Positions 7,380 through 15,665 of a DNA stretch of 55,955 nt are shown piece by piece. How positions within the stretch are numbered: the stretch's first letter is position 1; the number at the start of each line of letters is the position of its first letter. The notes below the pieces were generated by a model, which had not been told where the DNA came from, did no database searches, and saw nothing but the letters and a program-made list of their open reading frames with translations. Position numbers and translations under genes: made by a program. This DNA comes from Chromobacterium vaccinii (GTDB lineage: Bacteria > Pseudomonadota > Gammaproteobacteria > Burkholderiales > Chromobacteriaceae), in assembly GCF_000971335.1 (NCBI RefSeq), contig NZ_JZJL01000035.1, positions 1 to 55,955 on the forward strand, in the 5' to 3' direction.

Positions 7380-8711
7380 TCAGCATTTGATGCAGGCGAG
7401 CAGGGCGATGTTGCGGGGGCGAACTGTGAATTCTTCTAAGCCGATTTGACTAGTTGAGTCACCGCTAGACTCATATGCAAGCTTGCCCCCCCAATTGCCA
7501 CCGCCGCCGCTACTGGCTGCGACACCGCTTCGGCTGTCAAAGTTATGAGGGCGAACTCCGTCATGCCAACTTGTGCCAGGATAAGTACCATCCAGGCGAC
7601 TAGTGATAACAACGCTGGTCGCACCCTGAGATCCGCCTAGTATTCGACCGGAATCAACGCCGCGTCCATTATCCCAGCCGCGGATGAATTCGCCGCAGAG
7701 GTTGGGCAATCCAAATGTCGTCGAGCCATCGCCATTTCCATAGAGGCCGCCAATCGCGGCGAACAGCGCCGGGTAGTCCTTGCGTACAACTGCCCGCCCG
7801 TCGGCGATCAGCCAGCCGGCAGGCGCGTCTTTCATCGCGAAGTAGGCCACCATGCCGGCTGGCGCGACGGCATTGACCTGAGTCGAAGTTGCGCCGTCAG
7901 CAATCCCGTAGCCAGCCAGCGTGGTGGCCTTGTCGGCCTTGTTCGACAATTGCTTGGTAATCGAGGCTGCATAGTTGGCATCGTTGCCCAGCGCGGCAGC
8001 CAGCTCTTGCAAGGTGTTAAGCGCGCCAGGTGCGCCGGCTACCAGATCATTGACCGCTTTTTGCAGATCCATCTTGCTGGCGCCGTCGGTGATGCCGTAA
8101 TCGGCCAGCGTGCTTTGCTGCCCGGTTTTCAGCAGCTTGACCCAGGGCTGCCAGTTGCCGTCTTGCAGCCGCTGTTCGTAAGTGGCGCCGCCCCACATCC
8201 AGTAGACCTGGCTGCCCCATTTGTCATTGAGGAAGTTGGCCAGTAGCATGCCGTTGTTTTTGTCCGGAGTTCCATTCACCAGGCTGCTGTCGACGTGGTA
8301 GAGGCCGTTGGGACGCACGGTTTGCAGCGAGCCGCTATTGATGTTTTTGGCGTAGCCGGACAGGCCGGCGGCGTTCAGTGCCTGTTCGACGCGTAGCGGC
8401 GTCATCGCCTTGACGTTGTCGGTGCCCACTTCGGCTTCGGCCTGGCTGGCGACGACGATGCCGTATCCGGCCAGCGTGGTGGGTTTGCTGTTGCCGCCCC
8501 AGGCGATGCTCTGAACGGCTTGCAGCAGCTGGTCCTTACGCGTCGAGTCTGGGGCCTGGCCGCTGTTCTTGATCACGGTCAGCAGTTCCTGCGCGGCCGA
8601 TTGCACGCTGTTCAGCCATTCGGCGGCGACGATGGTGCCGAGCTCGCCAGTGGCGGGATTGCCGTCATGAAATAGGCTGTCGGGGCTATTGATGGGTTTG
8701 AGGTCTTGCAT
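7380..8711 (-). CDS. Tail fibre protein with collar domain (fibre 1)
   Basis: A 443-residue tail fibre. The N-terminal about 60 residues form the baseplate-proximal module shared with the two other fibres here (DGNPATGELGTIV and AAEWLN blocks). Several TTLAGYGI-DGA fibre repeats follow, and from about residue 284 a phage collar domain (FAMKDAPAGWLIADG, then DGSTTFGLPNLCGEFIRGWD), ending in the conserved RPRNIALLACIK. The distal part should bind receptors on target cells. The start at 8711 has GGGAGG 9 bases upstream; an extension further upstream would read through a terminator hairpin and is rejected. About the first 275 residues are nearly identical to fibre 2. Confidence 0.88.
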   Translation of the reverse strand: MQDLKPINSPDSLFHDGNPATGELGTIVAAEWLNSVQSAAQELLTVIKNSGQAPDSTRKDQLLQAVQSIAWGGNSKPTTLAGYGIVVASQAEAEVGTDNVKAMTPLRVEQALNAAGLSGYAKNINSGSLQTVRPNGLYHVDSSLVNGTPDKNNGMLLANFLNDKWGSQVYWMWGGATYEQRLQDGNWQPWVKLLKTGQQSTLADYGITDGASKMDLQKAVNDLVAGAPGALNTLQELAAALGNDANYAASITKQLSNKADKATTLAGYGIADGATSTQVNAVAPAGMVAYFAMKDAPAGWLIADGRAVVRKDYPALFAAIGGLYGNGDGSTTFGLPNLCGEFIRGWDNGRGVDSGRILGGSQGATSVVITSRLDGTYPGTSWHDGVRPHNFDSRSGVAASSGGGGNWGGKLAYESSGDSTSQIGLEEFTVRPRNIALLACIKC

Positions 8712-8731
8712 GGAAAACGCCTCCCGCTGGG

Positions 8732-8758
8732 TAAAGAAAAATCGGCCGCAGGGCCGAT
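8732..8758 (-). terminator. Terminator in the leader of fibre 1
   Basis: Read leftward, ATCGGCC-ctgc-GGCCGAT is followed by TTTTTCTTT, and only then come the ribosome site and start codon of fibre 1. A very similar hairpin precedes fibre 2. Fibre 1 may thus need its own promoter, recombination or antitermination to be expressed. Confidence 0.65.
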
Positions 8759-9001
8759 GACGGATGTCGTTGTTTGAGAATGACGGTGATTGTGCGGGAG
8801 CGAGCACGATGAAATGAGTGGACGGATTTCAGTACATTCCGTTGGTGAGACCTGTGATATCGCACGGGAAAAATAGAGTGGAGCCCGGTGACTTTCCGGT
8901 ACCAAACGCCAACATTTATTTCGTTGTTTGATACGCTAAAGACGCCGGACCGCATTTGCCTAGTTCATGCGGAGGGCTAGGCAATTGTTTGTTGGACTTG
9001 C

Positions 9002-9406
9002 CTATGTTCCGGCTGGATACTCCGGCCGAGAGGGAAGCGGTTTAGACGAGTCGCCAGCGCTTGCGCCGATGATGCTGCGTAGCGCTTTGCGATAGCTTGC
9101 CCATGTGGATGGAACCGCCACGCCGGCCTCATAGCAACGAAGAATGGTCTTGTCCGAGTCGGCAAGGGCCGACTGTGCTTGAAGTTGGTATAGCGCCCAA
9201 GCTTGCTCAGTTGCCGGTGCGGTGGATGCAGGCGGCGCGGGAGGGGTGAATACGCCATTGGCGTATGTCCAGCCTGGGCCGGCGTTATCCGATGCGATGG
9301 CTTGAAGTCCACTGGAGGGCTGCCAGCCGTCGCTCCCGTCCCACATCACCACGTTTACCACGTTGCTGTTCTGGTCGATCAGCATATAGCGCTGCGCGTT
9401 GCTCAT
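9002..9406 (-). CDS. Tail fibre assembly chaperone-like protein
   Basis: A 134-residue protein directly after fibre 2. The first half (YMLIDQNSNVVNVVMWDG and the WTYANGVFTPP end) is the short beta-rich module common in phage tail assembly proteins. The second half, with ADSDKTILRCYEAG and WASYRKALRSII, resembles the phage tail assembly chaperone domain (APC). Such proteins help fibres trimerise or attach. ATG at 9406 is preferred because AGGAGGA lies 4 bases upstream; an in-frame start 15 bases earlier would overlap the stop of fibre 2. It is probably the cognate partner of fibre 2, whose tip differs from that of fibre 1. Confidence 0.72.
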   Translation of the reverse strand: MSNAQRYMLIDQNSNVVNVVMWDGSDGWQPSSGLQAIASDNAGPGWTYANGVFTPPAPPASTAPATEQAWALYQLQAQSALADSDKTILRCYEAGVAVPSTWASYRKALRSIIGASAGDSSKPLPSRPEYPAGT

Positions 9407-9414
9407 GATTCCTC

Positions 9415-10932
9415 CTACCATTCAACGATGACTAAGCCGGATGCGCCAATTTGGCCATTCTGGTTATAACCTGCGGCCCGGCCGCCGCCGCCGCCGCCGC
9501 CATACAAAACGCTGGGCTGCGGCCCATGGCCAGCAAATGACGGGGCGCTGAAGATATTGGATCCTCCCGCGCCGCCATCGGGTCGGGTATTCGGCAAGTC
9601 GCTACCGGGGCCGCCATACCCAGCCAGCGATGCGCTGCCGGGTGCGCCTCCGTTGGAGTGGGAGGGCTGGCATGCGCCGCCGTTGCCGCCGGGAATACTC
9701 AGGTTGCCGAAGGTGGTGGTGCCGCCGGTTCCCCCCGTGCTGTTGGCATAGGTACCGCCGTTGCCGGAGCCGATCCCGCCAGCGCCGCCAGCGCCTATCG
9801 TCAGCGGAATGGTCTGTCCCGGGGTGACGGCGAGGGGAGCCTTGAAAAGAACGCCGCCGGCACCGCCGCCGCCTGGCGTATACGGTGCTCCGGCAATGGC
9901 GCCCGCGCCACCACCACCGCCGCCGACCAGCGTCACATATAGCCGCGTTACGCAGGGAGGCACTGTGAATGCGCCGCTGGAGGCAAACAGTTGCATGCCT
10001 CTCAAACCGCCGAATAGTTGATTCACTTGTACCGCATGCTGGCCTTGAGTGGCGGGCGCGACATTGAATGCTTGGTTTGTATCGCCGTTTTTGGCGGCGG
10101 CATCGGCAATGCCATAGCCGGCCAGGGTAGTGGCCTTGCCTGCCTTGCCGGCTAGCTGATTGGTGATGGTGGCGGCGAAGTTCTGGTCATTGCCCAGCGC
10201 CGCAGCCAGCTCCTGCAAGGTGTTCAGTGCGCCGGGTGCGCCGGCTACCAGATCATTGATCGCTTTTTGCAGGTCATTCTTGCTGGCGCCGTCGGTGATG
10301 CCGTAATCGGCCAGCGTGCTTTGCTGCCCGGTTTTCAGCAGCTTGACCCAGGGCTGCCAGTTGCCGTTTTCCAGCCGCTGTTCGTAAGTGGCGCCACCCC
10401 ACATCCAGTAGACCTGGCTGCCCCATTTGTCGCTGAGGAAGTTAGCCAGCAGCATGCCGTTGCTTTTATCCGGGGTTCCGTTCACCAGGCTGCTGTCGAC
10501 GTGGTAGAGGCCGTTGGGGCGCACGGTTTGCAGCGAGCCGCTGGTGAGGTTTTTGGCGTAGCCAGACAAGCCGGCGGCGTTCAGCGCCTGCTCGACGCGC
10601 AGCGGCGTCATCGCCTTGACGTTGTCGGTGCCCGCTTCCGCCTCAGCCTGGCTGGCGATGGCGATGCCGTAGCCAGCCAACGTGGTGGGTTTGCTGTTGC
10701 CGCCCCAGGCGATGTTCTGCACTGCCTGCTGCAGCTGATCCTTGCGCGAGGGGTCGGGGCTTTGGCCGCTGGTCTTGAGCAGGGTCAGCACTTCTTGCTG
10801 GGCGGACTGTACCGCCGATTGCATGCCGTTCAGCCACTCAGAGGTGACCACGGTGCCGAGTTCGCCGGTGTAGGGGTTGCCGTCGTGGAACAGGCCATCC
10901 GGGCTGTTGATGGGTTTGAGCTGGTCTTGCAT
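9415..10932 (-). CDS. Tail fibre with glycine-rich tip (fibre 2)
   Basis: A 505-residue tail fibre. The first about 275 residues match fibre 1 almost residue for residue, including the MQD start, AAQ linker and TTLAGYGI repeats. After about residue 310 it switches to a different tip: AFTVPPCVTRLYVTLVGGGG followed by about 150 residues dominated by glycine (GGGGAGG, GAGGAGGIGSGNGG, GGNGG), ending in GASGLVIVEW. Glycine-rich sandwiches of this sort are known as receptor-binding tips (polyglycine adhesins of T-even-like phages; gly-rich family domains). There is no collar domain. The start at 10932 follows a leader that is a copy of the fibre 1 leader. Confidence 0.87.
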   Translation of the reverse strand: MQDQLKPINSPDGLFHDGNPYTGELGTVVTSEWLNGMQSAVQSAQQEVLTLLKTSGQSPDPSRKDQLQQAVQNIAWGGNSKPTTLAGYGIAIASQAEAEAGTDNVKAMTPLRVEQALNAAGLSGYAKNLTSGSLQTVRPNGLYHVDSSLVNGTPDKSNGMLLANFLSDKWGSQVYWMWGGATYEQRLENGNWQPWVKLLKTGQQSTLADYGITDGASKNDLQKAINDLVAGAPGALNTLQELAAALGNDQNFAATITNQLAGKAGKATTLAGYGIADAAAKNGDTNQAFNVAPATQGQHAVQVNQLFGGLRGMQLFASSGAFTVPPCVTRLYVTLVGGGGGGAGAIAGAPYTPGGGGAGGVLFKAPLAVTPGQTIPLTIGAGGAGGIGSGNGGTYANSTGGTGGTTTFGNLSIPGGNGGACQPSHSNGGAPGSASLAGYGGPGSDLPNTRPDGGAGGSNIFSAPSFAGHGPQPSVLYGGGGGGGRAAGYNQNGQIGASGLVIVEW

Positions 10933-10950
10933 GTGGGGCGCCTCCCGCTG

Positions 10951-10979
10951 GTAAAGAGAAATCGGCCGCCGGGGCCGAT
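10951..10979 (-). terminator. Terminator-like hairpin in the leader of fibre 2
   Basis: Read leftward, ATCGGCC-cccggc-GGCCGAT is followed by TTTCTCTTT, close to the fibre 2 start. It is homologous to the hairpin before fibre 1 with a slightly poorer T-run. Confidence 0.55.
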
Positions 10980-11115
10980 GACAGATGTCGCTGATCTGGA
11001 ATGACGGTGATTGTGCGGGAAGCGGGCGCGGCGGCTCAGTGGACGGATGTCAGTGCGGCAAGCGCGAAAAACGGCAGCGCGGGGCTACCGTTTCGGGGGG
11101 CTGGGGTTGAGTGGT

Positions 11116-11691
11116 TTAGCCTGGTTGCTTGGGCCAGTCGGCGTCCACCAGCCGCGGCCACATCGCCAGGTCCGGCAGGCGGGACAGGTCCACGCAGTAG
11201 CGTTTCCAGGCGGCCAGTTTTTGCAGCTCGTCGGCGGTGGCGATGCCGATGGATTCGGCGTCTTCCAGCGGCCGTCGGGCGGCGTAGGCGTCGGCCAGGC
11301 GCTGTTTCAGCTCGGCGCTGGTCTTCTGCGCCAGCGCGGCGGACTGCGCGGTCTTGTTGATGCTCCAGCTCTTGCCGTCCCAGGCCGGGAATTCGCAGGG
11401 CTGCAGCAACGTGGCGCGCAGGCTTTCAGGCGTGTCGCCCAGGCGCGCCTGGATGGGTTGCGCGGTGTCGATGCTCCATAGTTTGACGGCGCGCCAGTCT
11501 GGCGACACGGTCCAGCCGCCCTCGCGGAAGACGGCAGTCTGGCGCTCGGCGGTGGCCGGAGGCTGCTGCTCGGTGCTGTGGGCGGGCAGCAGCCAGACGC
11601 CGGGCTCCAGCGGGGAGGGCGTAGCTGCGATGGGACCTTGATACTCCCCTGTTTGCGGGTGGTAGTCGTAGACGGTTTTGTTGTCTTGCAT
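11116..11691 (-). CDS. Tail fibre assembly protein (Mu gpU / lambda Tfa type)
   Basis: A 191-residue fibre assembly chaperone. The N-terminal half has the VYDYHPQTGEYQGP and PPATAERQTAVFREGGW blocks typical of Caudovirales tail fibre assembly proteins; the C-terminal half contains AADELQKLAAWKRYCVDLSRLP, matching the conserved WKxYRxxLxxL segment. It follows fibre 3 with 10 bases between the genes and is most likely its chaperone. The ATG at 11691 has a purine-rich GGAAAC before it. After this gene comes a 180-base gap with the copied leader of fibre 2. Confidence 0.85.
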   Translation of the reverse strand: MQDNKTVYDYHPQTGEYQGPIAATPSPLEPGVWLLPAHSTEQQPPATAERQTAVFREGGWTVSPDWRAVKLWSIDTAQPIQARLGDTPESLRATLLQPCEFPAWDGKSWSINKTAQSAALAQKTSAELKQRLADAYAARRPLEDAESIGIATADELQKLAAWKRYCVDLSRLPDLAMWPRLVDADWPKQPG

Positions 11692-11701
11692 GGCGGTTTC
11701 C

Positions 11702-13477
11702 TTAGTACTTGATGCAGGGGAGCAGGGCGATGTTGCGGGGGCGGGTCATGTACATCCAGTTTTGAGGATTGCCAGCGAAGACTTGGCTGATGGTTTGCTG
11801 GTTGAGCAGGGTCAGGTTATTGATAACCAGCCCGCTGGTGTAATCCTTCACTTCGGGCACAAAGTCATAGCCCGCGACATCGCGTACGGCCTTGTTGGTC
11901 ATATTGTTGATGATGCCGCCCGCGTAGGTGTCTTGGTCGTCGTTATGAATGACCAGCGATCCTTTCTGCTTGGAGCCAAATACCCGGCCCTGATCCACGT
12001 TGGCATCCCAGCCGCGCACAAACTCTCCGCGCAGGTCAGGAAGATTGAAGGTGGTGGTGCCATCGCCGGCGCCGTAGGTGGTGCTGATGGCGGCGAATAG
12101 AGAGGCGAACGTGCTGCGGCTGATCGCTGCGCCATTGGCCGGCAGCCAACCATCGGGCGGGGTGGCCATCGCGAAGAACGCCACCTGGCCGGTCAAGTGG
12201 CCGTCATGAATCAAGGTATGCCAAGGATTCCAGCGGTTGGCGTCATCGTTGCGGGTGCGAAAGCGCATCACGTAACCGGTGGTGTAATCGGCGGTCAGTT
12301 GGCAGGGGTAATTGAGATTGCTGTTTGCCTCTCCCAGGCCGCCGAAAGCGATGTAAGGACCGGTGACACCGCTGGAGGTGCCGTAGTTGAAGCCGGTCTC
12401 GCAAGCGGTGATGGCGTCGTCGAGGGAGGTTTTATCGTCAATGCTGATGCGATAGCGGCGTCTCTTGATGAAAGAGGCATCGTTGCCGCCGTGCCAGACA
12501 CGGTATTCATTGCCCGATCCTTCTTTCAGCATGAGGGTATCGTCGCCATAGCCTTTATGGACCAGCGCCACCGCGCTGTTGCCTGGGCGGTGAAGGCCCA
12601 GCGACGGGAAGTCGGTGCCGGTGGAGCGCAATTCCAGTGTGCCGTTGCTGTAAATGCCATTGTCGTAATTGTTGGCTGTTGTCTTAATGACCCGCGCAGT
12701 TTGACCGGTGGACAGCTCCAGCGTGTTGATGCCGTAGCCGGCCAGCGAGCTGGACTTGTCGGCCTTGCCGGCGAGCTTGTTGGTGATGGTGGAGGCGAAG
12801 TTGTTGTCGTTGCCCAGCGCCGCCGCCAGTTCCTGCAGCGTGTTCAGCGCGCCCGGCGCGCCGCTGACCAGCCCGTCCACCGCCGCCTTCAGCTCGGCCT
12901 TGGTCGCGCCATCGGTGATGCCGTAGCCGGCCAGCGTGGTGGCGGCGTCGGCCAGCTTCTGCCATTGGCTCCAGTTGCCGCGGTAGCGGCAGCGGTACCA
13001 GCAGCCGGCGTTGTTGTAGCACTGATACTGTTGGTAGACCATTTCGCCATCGGCAAAGACAAACAGCAGGCCGGCGTACGGCGCCGGGTAATTGGCGCCG
13101 TTGGCGGCGTAAGCGTTGGCGGGATTGTGATACAGGCCGTCGTCGGCGATGTTGTTCAAGTCGACCCTGTCGCCCAGCTGCGGCCGCAGGGTCAGGCCAT
13201 CGGCGATGCCGTAGCCCGCCAGGGTAGTCGGCTTGGCATTGCCGCCCCAGGCCAGCTGCTTGATTGCCTGCACTAGCTGGTCCTGGCGCGCAGGGTCGGC
13301 TTTCTGGCCGTTGTTGCTGCCGATCACGGACAGCACTTCTTGCTGAGTGGTCTGGATGGCGGACTGCACGGTGTTCAGCCAGTCGGCGGAGACGATGGTG
13401 CCCAGCTCGCCGGTTCTGGGGTCGCCATCGTGGAATTTCTGGTCCGGCGTGGGAACGGGCTTGATCGGGTCTTGCAT
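11702..13477 (-). CDS. Tail fibre protein with collar domain (fibre 3)
   Basis: A 591-residue tail fibre, the first after the baseplate genes and probably the standard one. N-terminal module as in fibres 1 and 2 (DGDPRTGELGTIVSADWLN), then TTLAGYGI-DGA repeats around residues 90-110 and 190-250, a GNEYRVWHGGND fibre repeat near 330, and a collar domain at about 430-495 (VAFFAMATPPDGWLPANGA, then TTFNLPDLRGEFVRGWD). It ends in RPRNIALLPCIKY. The sequence is more diverged from fibres 1 and 2 than those two are from each other. The start at 13477 follows AGGAGCGCTCC. Upstream lie a hairpin and a run of nine G. Confidence 0.88.
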   Translation of the reverse strand: MQDPIKPVPTPDQKFHDGDPRTGELGTIVSADWLNTVQSAIQTTQQEVLSVIGSNNGQKADPARQDQLVQAIKQLAWGGNAKPTTLAGYGIADGLTLRPQLGDRVDLNNIADDGLYHNPANAYAANGANYPAPYAGLLFVFADGEMVYQQYQCYNNAGCWYRCRYRGNWSQWQKLADAATTLAGYGITDGATKAELKAAVDGLVSGAPGALNTLQELAAALGNDNNFASTITNKLAGKADKSSSLAGYGINTLELSTGQTARVIKTTANNYDNGIYSNGTLELRSTGTDFPSLGLHRPGNSAVALVHKGYGDDTLMLKEGSGNEYRVWHGGNDASFIKRRRYRISIDDKTSLDDAITACETGFNYGTSSGVTGPYIAFGGLGEANSNLNYPCQLTADYTTGYVMRFRTRNDDANRWNPWHTLIHDGHLTGQVAFFAMATPPDGWLPANGAAISRSTFASLFAAISTTYGAGDGTTTFNLPDLRGEFVRGWDANVDQGRVFGSKQKGSLVIHNDDQDTYAGGIINNMTNKAVRDVAGYDFVPEVKDYTSGLVINNLTLLNQQTISQVFAGNPQNWMYMTRPRNIALLPCIKY

Positions 13478-13509
13478 GGAGCGCTCCTGGAGTAAGGATG
13501 GGACGGGGG

Positions 13510-13538
13510 CGCTGATGGGAATCAGCGTCGGGGGGGGG
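13510..13538. repeat. Hairpin and run of nine G before fibre 3
   Basis: CGCTGAT and ATCAGCG arms around GGGA (13510-13527) are followed by nine consecutive G (13530-13538), between the gp48-like gene and the fibre 3 start. The G-run is of a length that can slip during replication. Confidence 0.5.
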
Positions 13539-13571
13539 AAGCGGAGAGAAACGCGCGGGGGCGCGCGTCTG

Positions 13572-14150
13572 TTACGGCTGGTAGGCGAAGTAGACGAAGG
13601 TGTGAGCCGGCTTGAGATCGTTGAACAGCTCTTCCAGCCTGGGGTCGCCGAAGGCGCACAATCGTTCGCCCGCCAGCGACTGGCCGGCGCGGAACTGGTA
13701 AGGGCGCACCTTGCTGCCGAACACGGTCACCTGCCATACCCAGGGGATGTCGGCGCTCCACAGCTGCTGGCCGGCGCGGTTGACGCCGGCGCGGAACGGC
13801 TGCGGCTCGTCGATCTGAATCTTATAGCCCATGCCGGCAGCCAGCCGAGTGAAGTAGGGGATGGACAGGCCGCCGGTTTCGGCCAGCTTGGCCAGCACCG
13901 CCTGCCGGCGTTGCTGGTAGGTGGCGTCGGACGGCGGCGTCAGGCCGCATACCCGCTCCCATTCCGGCAGCATCGCCTCTGCCTGAAAGGGGGTGACGGC
14001 GCCGGCCAGCTGGCGGGCGGAGTTCTGCGCGCGGTCCAGCGCCGCGCCCTCGCTGGCCAGCTCGGCTTGCAGCCGCGGCCCGTTCGGGTTGTAGCTGACC
14101 GGCGGCAGCAGCCGGGTCAGCAGGTCTTGATAGGGCGGTTGCGGCGTCAT
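13572..14150 (-). CDS. Mu gp48-like baseplate protein (DUF2313, YmfQ family)
   Basis: A 192-residue baseplate protein that joins the wedge to the fibre. Seen: PPYQDLLTRLLPP near the start, then EWERVCGL at about residue 63-70 and YQQRRQAVLAKLAETGGLSI, the signature of the YmfQ/DUF2313 family. It ends with LKPAHTFVYFAY, also typical. ATG at 14150 overlaps the gp47-like stop (ATGA), so the longer open frame upstream is not used. Order gp47-gp48-fibre is as in phage Mu. Confidence 0.88.
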   Translation of the reverse strand: MTPQPPYQDLLTRLLPPVSYNPNGPRLQAELASEGAALDRAQNSARQLAGAVTPFQAEAMLPEWERVCGLTPPSDATYQQRRQAVLAKLAETGGLSIPYFTRLAAGMGYKIQIDEPQPFRAGVNRAGQQLWSADIPWVWQVTVFGSKVRPYQFRAGQSLAGERLCAFGDPRLEELFNDLKPAHTFVYFAYQP

Positions 14151-15235
14151 TTCAGCAGCCCCACTGTCAGTTTGCCCAGCCGCAGCCATTCCACTTTGGA
14201 GGGATCAGAGACGGGATCGACATTGCCGGCCGGCGAGTTGAGCTGGCGGTCCTGCACGCCGGGCAGGTCGGAGATCAGCGCTTCGATCCGGCTCTTGACC
14301 AGCCGTTCGCCCGGGGCGAGGCCGGCGAAGTAGGCCTGCAGCGTTTGCTGCAACAGCGGCGTGAACGCGTCCAGGTTCGCGCCGCCCAGATTGAGCGCCA
14401 CGTCGATGTCCACCGGGCGCGGCGTCGGCGCCAGCACCAGGCAGCTCTTGGCGGTGACCGGGCGCAGGTCTTCGATGTGGCTCTGCACATTGGCGAGAAT
14501 TTCCTGGGACGGTAGGTCGCCGTTGGCGGTGATCACCACGTCCACGGTGCCCAGGCCGCGGCGCAGCGGATAGACGTAGGCGGCGGAGACGCCTTTCACT
14601 TCCATCGCCCAGCGGCGGTAGTCGTGCCTGTTGCCGCCGGCCGGCGGACGGCGGATCAGTTCCAGCAGCCGATCCAGCAAGGCCGCGTCGTCTTCCACGT
14701 CCACGCCGTTGCGCATGCTGAGCAGCAGCGCCTTGGGTTTGACGCCGGAGGGCGCCTGCATCAGCTCCACCGGCAGATTGTCCGGTTGATTGGCGGCGGC
14801 GCCTGCCTGGCTGGCGAAGATGGGCAGCTCGGCCTGTTGGTTGTCGTCCAGCCGGACCGAATACGGGCTGCCATCCGGGTTGGTGGCCGGGGTGGCGTAC
14901 AGTTGCTCGCCCACCCGTAGTTGCAGGCTGCCGGTGACGACGGCGCCGGCATTGCCGCTGATGCGCAGTGTGCCGCTGGCCGCGGTGGCCGGCTTGCGCA
15001 CGATGCCGCGCAGGCGGGCGTGTTGTTCCAGGTATTCGCTGTCGGCGGTATCGGGGAAGATCTGGCGGGCGATCCAGCTCTGGTGCTGGTACAGGCCCTC
15101 CACCGCGCTGGCCACCGAACTGGCGCGGACGAAGTAATCGCTGTCCGGCGCGATGTCGGCGTCGGCGCGCAGGTTTTGCAGGTCGCGCAGCAGCGTGTCG
15201 CGGATGCTGGCGAAATCGGGAGTGGACAGAGGCAT
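14147..15235 (-). CDS. Baseplate J-like protein (Mu gp47)
   Basis: A 362-residue baseplate wedge protein. The N-terminal block TPDFASIRDTLLRDLQNLR, the early SSVASAVEGLYQHQSWIARQ and the central HDYRRWAMEVKGVSAAYVYP correspond to the Baseplate_J family (P2 gpJ / Mu gp47). The C-terminal part holds FAGLAPGERLVKSRIEALI, common in the same family. It forms the arms that connect sheath to fibres. Start and stop overlap neighbours by ATGA on both sides, so gp46, gp47 and gp48 are coupled. Confidence 0.9.
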   Translation of the reverse strand: MPLSTPDFASIRDTLLRDLQNLRADADIAPDSDYFVRASSVASAVEGLYQHQSWIARQIFPDTADSEYLEQHARLRGIVRKPATAASGTLRISGNAGAVVTGSLQLRVGEQLYATPATNPDGSPYSVRLDDNQQAELPIFASQAGAAANQPDNLPVELMQAPSGVKPKALLLSMRNGVDVEDDAALLDRLLELIRRPPAGGNRHDYRRWAMEVKGVSAAYVYPLRRGLGTVDVVITANGDLPSQEILANVQSHIEDLRPVTAKSCLVLAPTPRPVDIDVALNLGGANLDAFTPLLQQTLQAYFAGLAPGERLVKSRIEALISDLPGVQDRQLNSPAGNVDPVSDPSKVEWLRLGKLTVGLLK

Positions 15236-15585
15236 CAGGCTATCCTCACTTGGTGTTGGAAATGGCGGATGTGGCCGCCGGTTTCGGCGACTTCGATGTT
15301 CAGGAGCAGCCGGCCGGCGCCTTGCCGCTGCGACGACACCTGGACGCGGCTGGCGCGGCCGTCCTGCAGCAGCGGCTGCAGCGTCTGCTCGGCGTATTGG
15401 CAGGCCAACAGGTCGATGCGGCTGCTGTCCTTGCTGCGGGACAGCTCATGCAGGCGCGAGCCCAGCGTCGGGTCGGCCCACCAGCCGCCCAGCGGGGTCA
15501 TCAGGCGCAGGTAGACGGCGTTGGCGAGGGTGTCGGTGGAGCCGCCGGCGTAGTCGCCGGTGATGGGGTCCAATAGTGGGTCCAT
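15235..15585 (-). CDS. Mu gp46-like baseplate protein (GP46 family)
   Basis: A 116-residue baseplate protein. MDPLLDPITGDYA at the start, PLGGWWADPTLGSRLHELSR in the middle and IDLLACQYAEQTLQPLL are hallmark blocks of phage GP46, which is related to gpW/gp25 baseplate lysozyme-like folds without activity. The ATG at 15585 is the family start; the open frame runs further upstream across the gap to gp45, but that part has no coding character. The stop overlaps gp47's start. Confidence 0.88.
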   Translation of the reverse strand: MDPLLDPITGDYAGGSTDTLANAVYLRLMTPLGGWWADPTLGSRLHELSRSKDSSRIDLLACQYAEQTLQPLLQDGRASRVQVSSQRQGAGRLLLNIEVAETGGHIRHFQHQVRIA

Positions 15586-15665
15586 GGCGTTATTTTCCGG
15601 GTTTGGCGGTTGGAGGATCAGGGGACGGGGGTCAGTGGCCGCGCGAGGCGCGGCCTGGGGCCGGC

